From: Gymnorhina tibicen
Lineage: Eukaryota; Chordata; Aves; Passeriformes; Artamidae
Reading direction: 5' to 3'
Length of the DNA: 64,000 bases
NCBI GenBank assembly: GCA_013399875.1
Contig: VXAZ01008136.1
Coordinates: forward strand, 744,001 to 808,000
The translations under genes and the position numbers were made by a program. The notes under the pieces are model-generated. The model worked only from the letters and a program-made list of their open reading frames with translations. It ran no database searches and was not told the DNA's origin. Positions 26,075 to 40,338 of the stretch are shown piece after piece. The stretch's first letter is position 1. Every line of letters starts with the position of its first letter.

Positions 26075-26681
26075 TGTCATTGTTTAACCCCAGCTGGTAG
26101 CTAAACACTACAGGGCTGATCACTCACTCCCCCCTGGTGGGATGGGAGAGAGAACCAGAAAAGTAAAAGTGAGAAAACTCATGGGTGAGACAAAGACTGA
26201 TTAATAGGTAATGCAAAAGCCACACCCACTCAAGCAAAGCAAAACAAGGAATTCATTCACCACTTCCCATAGGCAGGCAGGTGTTCAGCCATCTCTGGGA
26301 AAGCCAGGCTCCATTGTATGTAACAGTTACTTGGGAAGAAAATGCCATAATTCTGAACATTCCTTCTCCCCTTTTCCTTTGTCATTCCCCTGTTTTATAT
26401 GCTGTTTTATATGTTTTATATGACACCATATAGTACAGAATATCCTTTGGGTCTGTTGGGGTCAGCTGTCCCAAATGTGTTCCCCCTCAATTCCTTGTGC
26501 ACCCCCAGCCCACTCTCTGGTGGGCTGGGATGAGAGGCACCAAAGACCTTGGCGCTGTGGAAGCTCTGCTCAGCAAGAGCTAAAACATCTCTGTATTGTA
26601 AATACTGTTTCTAGCACCAAACATAGCCTCAAACTAATTACTAGGAAGAATATTAACTCTATCCCAGCTAAACCCAGCACA
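26075..26681 (-). mobile_element. Avian endogenous retrovirus LTR (about 607 bp, minus strand)
   Basis: On the minus strand the element starts TGTGCTGGGTTTAGCTGGG (26681 downward) and ends ...CTGGGGTTAAACAATGACA at 26075, giving TG...CA ends. I recognise the family as a common neoavian ERV LTR. A TATA-like block lies at 26392-26421 (minus-strand ATATAAAAC, three times), and the probable poly(A)-signal region near 26195-26205 is degenerate. No target-site duplication is obvious: the bases before 26075 (atgaa) and after 26681 (ttctc) differ. This is explained if the copy is a 3' LTR still joined to internal sequence. It is an old, inactive copy. Confidence 0.8.
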
Positions 26682-26929
26682 TTCTCTATTCCTTATATAC
26701 ATTATTTACATCATGCTCAGGTCCCACACTATCCAATACATCTTCATTAATCAACCCCCCTTCCCATATTTATTTATAACATGCAGATATCATTCCCTTA
26801 GTCTATGGACCACCCTTGTAAAATGTCTAGAAATGTTAAAAAAATGTCCATTGAGTTCATTTATTCCACGACTTTGGGCTCCATCTTTTACTGTGGTCAC
26901 TCAGAACAGGAGAGGTCAAAACTAGCACA
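26682..26929 (-). mobile_element. Probable retroviral internal remnant next to the LTR
   Basis: Immediately 5' of the LTR on the minus strand is purine-rich sequence (AAGGAATAGAGAA) that abuts the TGTGCTGG start, and 80 bp further a GGGAAGGGGGG run (26755-26765). Both are the kind of purine tract found just before a 3' LTR. No pol or env frame is visible. It could instead be host sequence; the far boundary near 26929 is a guess. Confidence 0.35.
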
Positions 26930-28499
26930 GTGAGCAAGAACTACTCATGTGAATAAATTCTGAAAGGTTTTATAAGACCAGTCTCTTTGATTGTCATGGC
27001 AACAGATTTATTAGGCTTCAGGCATAATTTGGATTTCCCTTCTAAACAAAATAATTTTTCTTTTTACCTATGCGACTCTTTTGCCTTGTAATTAGAGCAA
27101 GAAAAATAGGTTAATTACATTCTTAAAGATCATGCAACTGTAGAGATACACTGTTAGTGAAAAATTATCAGAGTATACAAAAATTTACCTTTATTAGTGG
27201 CCTCCAAATTGAAGCAAAGTGTATTCTTACTGGAATCATTCATTGCCTTACTATTTTTCTGACAGTATTAACACTGCTACTAGGTAGGTATTGTCGATTT
27301 TTCCAGGAACCCATCCCGGGTTCATTTGAAACATCACTGATCTTACAAAATACTTACTATTATTAGGTTTCAGGATACTTACCCAGCATTTTACCACATT
27401 AAATATGTTCATTTTTTAGTTAATACATGATGTTTAGCTCTTTAGTTGATCCGGGAACATTTATCTTTATGGTTTAGAAACACAATATGAAATCATAATT
27501 TTAGTAAACTTCCTACAGAATGTAGATATATATTGAAATAGGAAGGATAAAATCACCTGGATTTTATTTCTGTATGCAATTTTGCATGCTTATAAATGTC
27601 TGTATTATTAGGAAATATATTACATAACAAGCAATATTTAATAAATTGTCATTTGTAAAGAAGAGTTCCTTTTTTCATAGGATTTTTTTTTCCACAAGGT
27701 TATGCATTATGGTAGAAAGAAAAATATTACAAAAAGCAAGCATAGCAGCTTAATGTGTATCCAGTACACTAATGCAGTAATAGGTTCATTTGTTTATTTT
27801 ATTCCTATAATAACATAATAACATAGCAAGAACATCCGATTCTTTTCTAAAGAGTGTGCTGTTTTGAGAGGGAAGGGTTTGCATGATACAGGGTGTTCGT
27901 TGTCTTTAGCATACATTTCTGTCAATGATTTACTGTGACTTAAGACTCTTTAGTGACATTTTAAATAATTTAAAAACTTGCACAACAGCTGCATTTGGCT
28001 TTCTCTGCCAATTCTAAAGCAAGTAAAATTAGTAATTTCCTTTTCTTTTAAGATACTAATCAATAAGGGTTTGATGCTGTGAACATCTGTATTTCCTTTC
28101 AGTCCACTGAACTGTTTCTTTATATAAACAATGTGAATTAAAGCTTGAACCATCTGCATTGTCAGGGAAGTTATACTGAGCAGTGTATACACCGGCAGCA
28201 GCTATTTCTAGTCAAGAAAAATGTGGCATATAAGCAGTTCCTGTACTCAGAATGCCTTGACCTCTCTTGATTCAAGATCCAGCAGAAACCTGATTTTTGA
28301 AAGGCCTGCAAAAAATCCAAAACAAAGCCCAAATGAATCTTAAATCTTTGTTGTTTAAGTGTAAATGTCCATAGAAAGAATATTTGTTGGTCAAATAATT
28401 TCTGTAGATCAGCATCTGTGTTTTCATAAACCAGGATAAAAAACTGAAATGTTTTTTAAAAATGAAAGGTTCTAAAAATCAATATGTTTGGAAATACTG

Positions 28500-28532
28500 A
28501 TCAGACTTCCATTTTAATCAGACTTCCATTTG
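28500..28532. repeat. Tandem 17/16-bp duplication (ATCAGACTTCCATTTTA)
   Basis: Two adjacent near-identical copies. The second lacks the terminal A and ends in G. Confidence 0.85.
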
Positions 28533-28944
28533 TTACAAGAAATTATACTGTTATCTGTTTATCTGTTTTTCTCAGTGAAATTTTGCAACTTTTTTTTAAC
28601 AGGGAAGTGTTTTGTGGTGCATTTTTTCACTAGATCTTTTATAGCTGTCCCAATATTTGTTGGCTCTCACAAGTCAGTTCTTTCTGAAGGGTCATCTTTA
28701 GCACTACATATTGCATAGCCTCGTGTTACTGATACTGAGCAGCAGTTCTCACCAGGTCTATGGTAGAACAGAATCTCTGATGGCGATTCCCTCCTTTAAT
28801 TCTTCTTGTGTCTTCAACAAAAAGCAGGCCTTTATTTTTCTTAGCTTTACAATTACCAGAAGTAGTACCTTTTACTACAAAAACCTTCAAGAGGCCTTCA
28901 AAAGGCATGCAGGCAAGGAGTAGAATTAATCGAGTACTAATATC

Positions 28945-29065
28945 CTTATTAAATAGATAAGGAACTGAGGAACAAAGAAACTGCCCAAAGCTATACTGGC
29001 AAGGGAGGAGTTCGGAATTGAACCCAAATGTCCTTATTCTCAGTTCATCACTGTCCCTGCAAGGT
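28945..29065 (-). mobile_element. Ancient MIR-like amniote repeat (diverged)
   Basis: The + strand order 'ataaggaactgaggaacaaa', 'actgcccaaagctatactgg', 'ggaattgaacccaaatgtcc' follows the antisense MIR-type SINE layout (gaggaaactgaggc / ttgcccaaggtcaca / gaacccaggtgtcc). Divergence is high, so the exact family (MIR or an L3/CR1-linked SINE) is uncertain. Confidence 0.55.
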
Positions 29066-32000
29066 TGCTCTTCATTTTGTTCATTTTTTTGCTTAATGAC
29101 TTGCATTTGGACTTTTAAGTTAATACTAGCTGAAGTATCAAATGTGAAAGGGAATTACTGATGCGTACTTCCTCTCCGGTCTGACACAGTTGTCCTAAAA
29201 ATTCTTTTTTCTCTCCTGAGCCATTCTTTTTGAATGTAACCATTAATTATGTAATTGCTTTTCTACACAGGGGAAGTAGATCCTATATTAAACAGAAAAT
29301 TACTACATAGAAATATCCTAAACATGCCATACAGATTCTGGGGGATGTACATATGTACCTGATTATGCTGTCAGGGTTTAGGGACAGCTAAGGGACTGTG
29401 TAATGGTTTTGAAGGCTCTTGGTAAATTAATCAAATTTCAACACAGAAAAAAAAAAAATCCAGTTTAAACATAAAAAGACTGATGATTTGCTATCTAGGA
29501 TTCACACAGGTCATTATGAATCCAGCACTTGTGGGGAAAAGAGGTGAAAGAGAGAGTATAAGACCTAACAGGGATTCTTATTAACCCTGGAATGCCTCGC
29601 TGTCCAAGGTAATCTTTCCATTTTGTATCCTCTTTATGAAAAAGGAAAATATGGAAAGTACTTAGCTGCTAAAATTACATCTCAAGTTGGGGAAAAAAAT
29701 CTGACTTGTCATCTTAATACAAACTCAGAAAAATTTTGTACATATCAAGAAGGAAAAATAGCTTTTTGCAAATGTGCCAGAGTTTTGGAATCCGTTCCAA
29801 ATTCTAGCAGAATATCCCAGAAGCTTAAGTGGTATCTGCCTTACTTTGTGCAGCTCCAGGTGTTCCATGCCTCTGGATGCTGACAAGTACAATACTTACC
29901 CAATTACCCAATGACATATTAATGTAGATGAATATGAAATTCTGATTAAAACCAGTACTTTACTGGAAATCTCATCTCACTTTGGTTTTATTCCTGAGAA
30001 GTGTTAAGAAGAGAACTTAAAATGGACCCTACTGCGCCAAGTATGCTCCTTTATTTTTTCTGACATTCTTTTATCTTTACTGGCATATAATGGAAAAATG
30101 TTAGAAAGGAATGCTTTTGTCAATACATACCCCATTATAGTAAGGAATTACACAACTTGCTTCAAAATAATGTTCTCCAGTGCACAGAGCTCAGGCCAGC
30201 CAGGAGGATCACCTGCAATCTAATTTCCTCCACAGTGGTGGTGCAGAGGGTCATCCTCAGCCTACCTCAGCTTCCATACTAAACTGGACCTAATGTTACC
30301 TGTAAATATCATAAAAGAGGTTCTGAAAGTCTTTTCTACCTAAGCTGGCAATTTTTTCCCTGGAACCTTGGATATTAGATTACATAAAGGTGTTTAAGTT
30401 CAAACACATGCTGGTGCTTAAGAACTTAACATATCACATGGCCTCTACTTATTTTTTAAATCAGAGGGAGTAAGGGATCCAAATATCTTTGAGGATCTGA
30501 CCATGGGATTTATAGTATATGCCTATTTTCTACAACATTAAGAGTCAGGAAAGTAAATCTAATTGTTGTAGTTGGGTAATTACTGAACTTTGACAGGTAA
30601 AGTGGTTTTTATTTGGCTAAGAAATACTGGAGAACAACTGAAGCTCATCAGCATAAATAACGAAAAATAAATAATGAATTTCATTCATTGTAGGAGCCCC
30701 AGAGGATATTAATGCAGTCCATATTCTTAACTTCTGACTTCTGAAAATTTGAGATTAATCATTTCATGCATATGTCTTTACATACTGAAAATCAACACTT
30801 TCTCCTCCATGTGAAAGAGTAATACATTTGATGAAAAAAATTAGGACTTTATTTTGACACATCCCAAAACCTAGCAATACTGTCTGCAAAGTGAGATATT
30901 ACTGAACTACTAAGAACACCAGAAACGTTCCTTTAAGGAAGACAAGCCTAATGTTTGAAAACAAAACCATGTAACTTTTTAAATGGGAAAGCTGATGACA
31001 AAACTGTCTAAGAGCTCTGTGTTGGAATTCCTTTTTTTAGCTTGCATCTAAACAAAACACTGTGTAAAAGGGTTTTTGTTGAGGTTTTCACAGTAAATGT
31101 AACTTTTCACTGAATACAGAAGCACTACAAAATACTTAGCAGGAGAAGGTAGGATTTCGGAAGGGCTTTTAAAGCATTCTTGAAAGTGGCTCTTAAAGAA
31201 TGATCACAAATGGGCCTTAGGATAGTATTGTTTCTGTGCTGCTGAACACAGTACTTGTCCTCTGTATGTATTAATGAAAGCTAGAAAACAAACCTTTCCT
31301 ATAAGGAAGAGTTTCAGTGGTGTCATATCCATTTGTTTTGGATTCCTGTGGCCTCATTCCACAGCAAATGCTTTATGTTGCACCAAAATGCTCTGAAGCC
31401 TGGCACAGCTGGATGAGTTCTGAAAACACTTCTGTGGAAATGTATGACAATCTACCCTCTACCTGCTCCTCTGGAGCCATTTTGAAGTATTATTGGCTCA
31501 GCATAAAGGTAATGACATCTTCATTTAATGCTGAGCACGTTTTAATGTGTCATATCACTGGGAACACCCCGACTGTGTAATGTGATGCACCTCATAGCAT
31601 GGTTTTAATATCGTGAGCACTTTAGAGGGGATTGAGGAAGGGCTTGTCTATTACTTCTGTTCCTAATTGTTATCCCACAAATTCTGCATCTCTTCATGTG
31701 CTTTCAAAAGGAATTTTAAGGGATCACTGTTCTTCTTCAGTCTAGCTGTTGTCCCCACCCTGGAAACCATGCAATGGACATTTAATGCTGAAGGGTACAG
31801 AGTATCTGCTCCATTCCTCACTGAATTTCAGTCAACTAGTAAAAGACCACAAATCACATCTGCAGTGTCTCAAAAGAGGAGATAGATCAAAAGCATCACT
31901 AAAAAAAACAAAAAAATCATAAGTAGACCATGTGTAATGGTACAGAGAGAATCCTACAATGCTTTTGCTGAATCTATCTCCAAATCCATTTGTGACCTCT

Positions 32001-35000
32001 CATCTGGCTTTCGGTGGATATTATAAGTACATGAAGAAGGCACACAAAATGGGCATCACAGAGATTTCAATATCAGGAACACTAATGTTCCCTACCTCAC
32101 AAACTCTTCCTACCCACAGCCCTTGGCTGCAGCCTCACATGGAGGTGCAGCATCTCCCTGCAGAAGTCTAGTTGCATGTGAAGAGAAACCTTTCTGAGTC
32201 CCTCCAGGTTAAGTATGTGAATAGCACAGTGTGAATAAGATGCAAACAGACAGGATCAATAGGAAATTTCCTTCATAAAAGAGAGCCTTTCAGTTAAAAT
32301 CAGTTAAAAATTTTTACCAAGTTACAGCACATGAATTACTGTATATCTAAAGAAACTGGTGTCCTGTCCTCCTTGCCCACATGTCTCTAGCAGATGCCTG
32401 TACAGATTCATCTTCCCTTGATCCTTTTTGTGTCTATCCCAGTCCATGTGGACACACATGGCTAAACCCCATACACCCATGCATTGCATGTGGGTATAAA
32501 CCAAGATTCTCACCCCTTCAGTGCTTACATGCACATATCTCTCCTGTGAGAGGTCACACCTGTGGGATCACACCCTGTCCTGCCTCACCAGGGACCTGAT
32601 TTCCCAGTCCCCTGTGGCTTACAGACAGCTCCTCAGCCCTCAGTAATACTGCTAAGACCAGACCTCTCAGCTGCATAAATGATGTGTGACAAATCACGTC
32701 TCAGGAAATTAAAAAACAGGCAGCATGGCCCCATGGGCCACTTTGTCTCTAGGTCTATGAGCTCTGTCAGTATGATCTTGTGGGCCGTATCCATCACAGA
32801 TCCTCCCTGCTCCTCAATGCAAAGCCCAAGCTCTGTGCTCAGAATTCAGTTTTCACTCATGATGACTGCTACTACTTTTATAAAATGATCCCATTGAGAT
32901 GAGCTGAGATGCTTTGGGTAGCTGTTTGGATAGGGAAATTGCAACCAGGTAGGACTTTTCCACTTCAGCTGCTTGGTTTGCTTTATGCTTTGGGCGTGAA
33001 ATGCAGCACTTTGCACATGAACACGCCCGTGTCCTCGGTGCCGGGGTGAAAGCTGCTTGTGATTGTCACAGCTGGTGTGACCTGAACAGGAGCCAGGATA
33101 GAGCACTTAAAGTCCCCACAGCCCCAGTTCCCCACAAACACAAGAGGTTGGGCCAAAGTTACTATCTGCTTCACGCTTCTTTTTCTCCTCCTCTGGAGAT
33201 ACGAAGTCCCATCCTCTTTGCTTTTACAAGATGTAAAGATGCTGATCCTCCTGGAAATCAGGTTACAATCACTGTGGGACACAGCTTCCAGATCTGTTTG
33301 TCGGGGCTACTGAACCTTGCTTGTGTGTCCCAAGGTGAGGATTAATCTGTTAATGTTTGTAAAAAGCTATGTAAATGATCTGTATCATGCTGACAGGTCA
33401 AGAACTGCATTGCTCACTGGCTGCTCTTCCTGACAGCTTAAGATACATGCCAAACAATGCCTGCCCTGTCAGACCGTGTTCACTGATGTAGTTTGACTGG
33501 TTTAACCCTCTCAGGATTTGGACTTACTACTTCTAGCCTACTGATTGGGCGATAAAGCAAAAATATGCAAAGCTGGTGCTTTTCACATAACCTAGAATCC
33601 AAGACAGACATTGATTTATGCTTGTACAGACCATGGACTCAAAGAAAACCTCTTGGATCTATTACAGTACATGTGCAGTTCAGGTCCTGAAGGACATGTG
33701 GAAAGCAGTGAGGGTGAGCAGAGCTCTGTGCTGTCCTTGGCTGTGGGCAGGAGGGAGCAGCAGAAGCTGCTTTTGTGAGCCACTGGCAGGATTTGGCCCT
33801 GCTGCAGCTGTAGGAGCTGCAGAAGCTCTGAATGGCTTTGAGGCTCGGCATAAGCTCATCTGAGAATGTGAATCCTACCAAGAGGGGGGTGTGCTTGAAA
33901 TTTGGGAACCTTTTTGTCCTGTGCTTATCTCATAGATTGCAGCTAATATCAGTTATTGAGATCAGAGTCTGACAGGGGTAGATATTGAAGAAATGATAAG
34001 AGAAACAGCCTCTTCTAGAGAATTAAATTCTGAGTGAATGCAACTCCCGTAACTAATTCTGCAAGCACACAGAATGCGAAAAAGATAGTAACTAATTTCA
34101 CTGGCTGCTTTACTACATACTTGGTCCTAGTTACCAGAATTACATGTGGATTTTTATGTTGATTTTTGGTATTAATGATTAATACTTTCATTATCTTTAA
34201 AGCCTTTTGCAGAGAGGATCACTTGCCACTGGTCTTTACTGATGTTTCTCTGGATGTAACTGTACTTTTCCCTAACTACCTCAGCTAGAAAGCTGTGCTG
34301 CAGCCTGATGCAGGGGCTATTCTCTATATAAGCTGTTACTAAACAACAGTAGGACTGACAAGAGAATGGGTCTTCCTGTGAATCTTCATTGTTACATGGT
34401 CTTATTCTTTGTGGAGCTGGTAACTTACTAGATGGGTCATTTTCAGGACTAACACAGAGCTGTAGGGCACATACACTCGCAATTTGGGTGACTAGGTTAC
34501 AACAAACTATACTTCGTTTCTCTCACCGCTGCTCATCTGAGCAACTTTTGATTTCAAAGCCTAATCCAATATCTGGTGGTCAGTGAGAATTGTGCCATTG
34601 ATTTCTTCCACAGCTGGATCACATCACTGGCTGGTTTCACCTTCACCACTGGTACAAGTTGCTGTGGTAGAAAACACGAATATACCTTGGCTTTGCACTT
34701 TGTTTCTTTACTTGAAACTTACTTTCCATTCCTTTCCTGTTTCAGATTTTTATCTGCCACATACCTGGGGCTTTCAGCAAATGTTCAGGGCATATCTCTG
34801 TGTCTCTGCAAAATGCCTTTGCACACACATCTCAACAGTATGAGAATTGCTGCTCAACAGCTAGGTATCTCCAAGATTTAACACACCTCTTGTTTTGTTT
34901 CTCTCTAGCAGCCTGTTTGTCAGCCACAAAATTCCATGAAACTCCAGGCCTTTTATTTTCTAGGAGACTTCTGCTCCCACCTGGCTATGTGGGAGTTACC

Positions 35001-38000
35001 TCAGGCACGGTTCTGTGTGCAGCAGTCCTGTAACTGTAGCAGAGAAATACCCAATGTCAATTATAAGTGACTGCAAGTTGGAAAAGTTGGAATGGGATGA
35101 ATTTATAAGCCTTGTTTGGGAAGTTTTAAATATCTTGTTTACTGTGCTGTTAAAAAAAGGTAAAATTTTAAAGAACAATGAAGACCAATCATCTGTAAAT
35201 CTTCCTTTGACGTGACGCCTAGTAATATTCTAGTGTTTACAGCTTTGACAGTAAAATGACACAGGAAAAAAGTAAAAATTAGCATTTACAAGAAGTCAAG
35301 AATAAGAAAACAGAAGGAAGGCAACGGAGATTTGTGCTAACAGAGGGATTACGGCTTTTGAGAAAGGGCAATGTGCTGTCTATAAAACACAGTCATTTTT
35401 GCAAATCCCTGTTTTCCTGGCTGGCAATTATCACCTGGCAACAGTGAGGAAGAGGCAGCCCATACACAGCTTTGACAAGATGGCAATCATGTGCTTTAAT
35501 AAAATATTTAGTAGCTCTGCACAGCATTGTCCCAGCAGCATGTAACTGGGGAGAGAGTGCTAACATGAAGGGAGGACAAAGACACAGTTTCTCAGAGCCA
35601 GAATTGTTCATGCTGACCAACTTCCCAACTGCAAAGGGTGTCCCTGTGCTCATGAAGGTGCCCTTAGGACCCCAGAGGCCCTGACTCTCCAGTCCCCCCT
35701 GGTGTTCTGACCACTCAAACATCCTTCCTGTGACAGGCAACAGCATCCACCAAAATTGTAATTGTAAGTGCAGTGTACAAGAGTTTGTTCTTAACTGGTT
35801 GTGCAGTGTACAGAAGGTGGCACGTGTTCGTTAAGCATGTTGTACATGCAGGTACCTATGAGAAAGCTATTCTGTTCTTAAATATTTGCAAATTTCTGCA
35901 TGTGGCAAAGTGTTGTGGATTTGTAAGTCATGCACATTTTCTCCTCAGTAATGTTTATTTTAGCCCCAGGGACAGTGCAGAGTGTAGCTGTGACCAGAAT
36001 GGATGACTTCATAAGAGGAGGGAGCTTACCCAGCTTCACTGACAGATTTTTATGAAGGGTTTCCCAAAGCCAGCCTGCAGCAGCACATCACTACAGATAC
36101 GCTTCTGACATTTGTAGTTCAAGAAGCAGCAGTATGAAAAGTAAAACACTGCCAGTGGGTTTCCATAAAAAGCCTGATTCTTGGATTATTTCTGGGGGTT
36201 TCAGTGTAGCTATGAGTTGTACAATCCTAAGCTCTCTCTTGGAAGGGAATACCAGCCTGCATCTGTGTTCCTTTCCACCCCTGCCAAACAGAGTGACTAC
36301 AGCAGTGCTGCAAGCTCCAGGGAAGCAGGGACTGGAGAAAGGAACGAGAATTTGGGAGCAACTGGAAGAAAGAGACACATGAACTCAAGAAAAAAGACTC
36401 AGGAGTCCTCTGAATGTTTACTTTCAGAAACAAGCCAAAAACTTCTCCTGACAAAACCTTACCTTCCTGAAAAATTGACGAAGTTAATTTATTATCCATA
36501 AAATAGATTATCCTTTTGGAAAAACACCTGGAGTCTTTCTTATCCATGCAGAATAGATTGCCCAATATTCCTATGGCTTCTGCCATAGGTCCTACTCCGA
36601 TTATAGGCATGAAATGTAGGTAAATGTAATTATGATACAGGCAGATTTATATGTCCCCAGGCAGGTTTTAAAATAACAACAAGAGTATAAATACTGGATC
36701 TATGGAAAGAAAATGTCCATTATTAAAATCAATCCACAAGCTAGTACTGTGAAAAGCTTTCTTCTTTAACACAGCTGTCAGCCCCGCTGAGATTTTAAAT
36801 TGGAGTTTGTCTAGTGTAACTCTCATTTTCTATTTAAAAAGCAAAGCCAGAAACATTAAACTTTTGTCTCGGGTTTTTAAAGTACAGGAAAGCTAATATA
36901 ATTGCTGCACTAATGCAGAGTTATGAGCTTTTAGGCTCCCCAGTTTTTGGCAAAGAAGGGTTGCATCTTTTGATTCATGGAATAAGATATTTCCCAATAC
37001 AAATTTGCCATACTCTTTCTCTTCAGAAAAAAATCTGCCTCCCTTCCTCTCGTTTGGACCATTTGGCATGGCTCTCTGCTTTGTAACTGCCTGTACTTCA
37101 CTCCAAAACTGGCTTCACTTCAGTCACCAGTCACTGTGCAGGGTTTCCATGTGAATTATTGGAGTGTGCTTGACATCTGGAGTTCTAAGGAAATGAGAAG
37201 TATGGTTCAAATCTCAGACAGCAGCTTGAAAGGCTTACGGAGATGCAGAGCCAGGTCTGTGGTCTGGCTGAGGCAATGCCCATGCCAAACTCAACAGAAG
37301 AAGTCACTGGGTGACAAAAGCTATCTCCCCTTGGACCTGTGGCATGTACAACACGGCTTTTGGTGTCAGGTTAAAAAAAAGTGGTTTAGAGGGTGACACA
37401 AAATCCCTGCGAGGAGCACAAGGGTCAGATATGCCATCTTGTGTCAGTGAAGTTTGGAGCTAAGGACGGATAGGACAAGCAAAGTAGGACTTAGCTTGGG
37501 TTCTTAAGTTAGACAGGCTTGTGTGAAAGCAATTAACCAGCTGGGAATTCTTTGGAGAAAAAATTACCTCAAACAAAGAGAAATCTTTGGAAAGTTGTAT
37601 CAGGAGGAAATAGAGAGGAATTTTAAGGATGTTTTTCTGAGTTGTGTTAATTTATTTTCAATCATCATTGGCATTGATTAACACTGGATTGACAGGACAG
37701 TGTCATTATTAAGGCTTTGTTCATCATCTTCAGCAAAGTAGTCTGTGTAATAGCAAAGAGAAACCTGCACATTTTATTTGGTGTTTTTTTGTGCCCCTCC
37801 TTGGAGTTTCTAGAGCCACAGATCAATTGCTGGTGTTTAGTGACCTGCCCGAGAGTGTAGGGCCTGTGGGTGGGTCTTCTATGGCTGGCACTTGTACAGT
37901 GCATAATCTAAGATGACACTGACCCTTTCAGCCTAATAGGAATAATATTCTCAGCACGATGAATTGTTCTTTAATGTTTTCTCCAGTGTACTGTGTTACA

Positions 38001-40159
38001 TGCCCAAACATTTTTTTTTCATCTTGAGCATATGTCCAATATTTCCTCTCTGCTCTCTTTGTTGCATGGGTTTGATTGTAGCCAACAGCAAAGGTCAAAA
38101 GACATTTTACTGTTTCTATTTCTATGTTTCTGTTAAGCTGAATTACATTGTTGGTGCTGCAAAGTGACTTCTTAAAAAGCTTATGCTGCAAGTCTTCAAC
38201 CAGTATAAACCTAAGCTGAGCTGCATCAGTTTAAACCAGATGGTTCAGAGACAAAATGTGGTCCAAAGAACAGGGTGCTGATCTGGAAAACAAGAAAAAG
38301 GGTTTGCTTCTCTGGAGCTTTAGTGGGCAGCTTCATGAATTTAGATAAAATTTTTCATCTTCTTCTGCCTCAGGGTTTCTGGATGGGTGGTAGAGTGACA
38401 CTGTATTTTAAAGCACTTTGCACATTCAATTTTTCAGTCATGGAGTCTTTTTCCTTTCACATCTAATATTTATCAGTATGACTGCTTGCTTAATCTATGT
38501 TACAGGTAGGTTATAAAATCATAATATCTAGAAATGCTATGGTGTCCTCAAATAGCTTAGTTATGTTTACCAGTGTCTGTGAGTATTCACTAGAAGGTGC
38601 CATTTCTCAGTCCAGATTTGGAGCAGCACTGTCTTTTGTCCATCAAGCAGCCTTCCATTTCTTTCCTACATAGTGAAGAAAATCCAAATGTTCACTTAGA
38701 GTATGAATGATTGTGATCAGCATTTTCAGGTTAACCTGAATTAATATTTAGTTCAGCCTTCAAAGAGCCTTTGGAGAAGTTTGGCCTAAGTGGTTGGGGT
38801 TTTTTTTAATCTTTGATTTTTTCCTATTTGTTAAAATTTCTTCAAATGTCATGAACTGGAAACACCTGAATATCTCTGCTATGACAAGCGTTCACTTCCC
38901 AGCTTTGTTTCCTGAGGAAAGTCCTTTTTCTCACCAGAGCCTGAAGAACCGGGCTACCATTTTCCATGGGTTTTAGACGGTCCATGACCATAAGCTTTTT
39001 TTTTTCCACTGGTATGGTCAGTTCTCCAAGGCAGCTCATCCAGCACTCCTTGATGCTGCCTTAGAGCATGAAAGGAAAAGAAATGGATCAAAATCTCTCT
39101 AGAGGTTCATCTGGCTTTAAAAATACAAGTAAAGCCAAATGGATACTTTATAAATGTGAGCAAAGTATCTTAATGGAGAAAGCATCAATCCTATAGGGAT
39201 GGTATGACAGCTGCTAGAATAAAACCCAGGTCTGTGTGAACATATAGAACATCTTGGGCAACAATTCCTAACACATAAACACTTTATTTTGAAAATAAAG
39301 TTTAAAGAAACATTATCCAATCTACTGTTTCCAGGCAAGTTGCTATTTATTTACCTATCACACCAGTTCAGTGGGACTCAGTGCTTTCCCTATGTGTTAT
39401 AAGGATTCTGAGACTTAAACATAATAATTTCCAATGACCAGTTTTGCATAATTCAGATACTATGAATATTTTATTTATTGTTAGCAGCCTCTTTTTTGGA
39501 AGCAATATTTTTAATGAATCCATTATATGTTAAAAAAAATCAGGATTAAATTTGGCTCTCTGTTCTAAATCCAGATTAACTTTCTTTTTAGCAGTAATTT
39601 TACTCAAGGTTTTGTAAATGGAATTTGACTTGGTGTCCATTGAAGAAAAATGTGGTAAAATATACTTTCTTTACTCTAAATCCTTATGAAGAATTAACAA
39701 TATGCTGGTGAATACTCCTACTACAAAAAGTCAGTGAAATTTGTGGCTGTGTTCTTGGTCTTATTCACATTTTATATGGTCACCGTTTTAAATTACTAGC
39801 ACTACATTAGAGAATGTCAAGATGCATCATATAAACAGATACAATTTACCATGACCTTGAGGCAGCATGATGTGTACGCTGCATCACATTAGCTATCAAA
39901 ATATGTTCCTTATATAGTACAGTACCCACTGCAGACAGAGATTTGGGTTGTTAGGCGTACTGTACAGACATGGAAGACATATGCAAATAATCTCTCCAGA
40001 TCCATGGCCACATTAGTTGTATCTTTTTAAAGAGAATAAGCTATAAGAAAAAAGAAATGAATCCAAGTGGCTTTGCTCCATAGGCAAGGTGAAATCTTTT
40101 GCTAAACCATGGAAACTTCTGCACCTCAGGAAGCACATAAGCCTGAGGATGACCAAGCA

Positions 40160-40338
40160 GGGGAACAGGTGGCACAGAGAGCTTGCAGAGTCTCCATCTT
40201 TGAGATATTGAAAAACTCCCTGGACGAGGTCCTGGGCAACTGGTTGTAAGCGATCCCACCTGACCGGGGTGTTGGACCAGGTGACCTGCAGAAGTCCCTC
40301 CCAACCTCAGCCATTCTGTGACCCTGTGACCCTGTGAT
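40160..40338 (+). mobile_element. Short CR1 3' fragment with intact octamer tail
   Basis: About 180 bp of CR1 3' end: 'tttgagatattgaaaaactc', 'ctggacgaggtcctgggcaa', 'ggtgttggaccaggtgacct', 'gaagtccctcccaacctcag'. It finishes with the 8-bp terminal microrepeat ATTCTGTG-ACCCTGTG-ACCCTGTG at about 40313-40336. That terminal repeat is diagnostic for CR1. Confidence 0.85.

Larger units (their letters stand above)
26930..40159. other. Noncoding stretch, no gene seen
   Basis: Long unique sequence with one MIR-like relic (28945-29065). The + frame at 33001-33345 (114 codons, ATG start) ends near a donor-like CAAG|GTGAGG, but its product is not recognisable. Slightly GC-richer patches occur at 33000-33330 and 33660-33850. 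If TUNAR starts near 23 kb, this would be intron. Confidence 0.6.

Noticed and set aside
28945..29065. tRNA gene suggested by 'ggaattgaaccc'
   Set aside because: B-box-like words are expected in a tRNA-derived SINE relic; no cloverleaf or A box can be drawn.
33001..33345. 114-codon + frame ending near a donor-like site
   Set aside because: ATG start and a nearby GTGAGG are suggestive, but the translation is unrecognisable and no acceptor pairing is evident.
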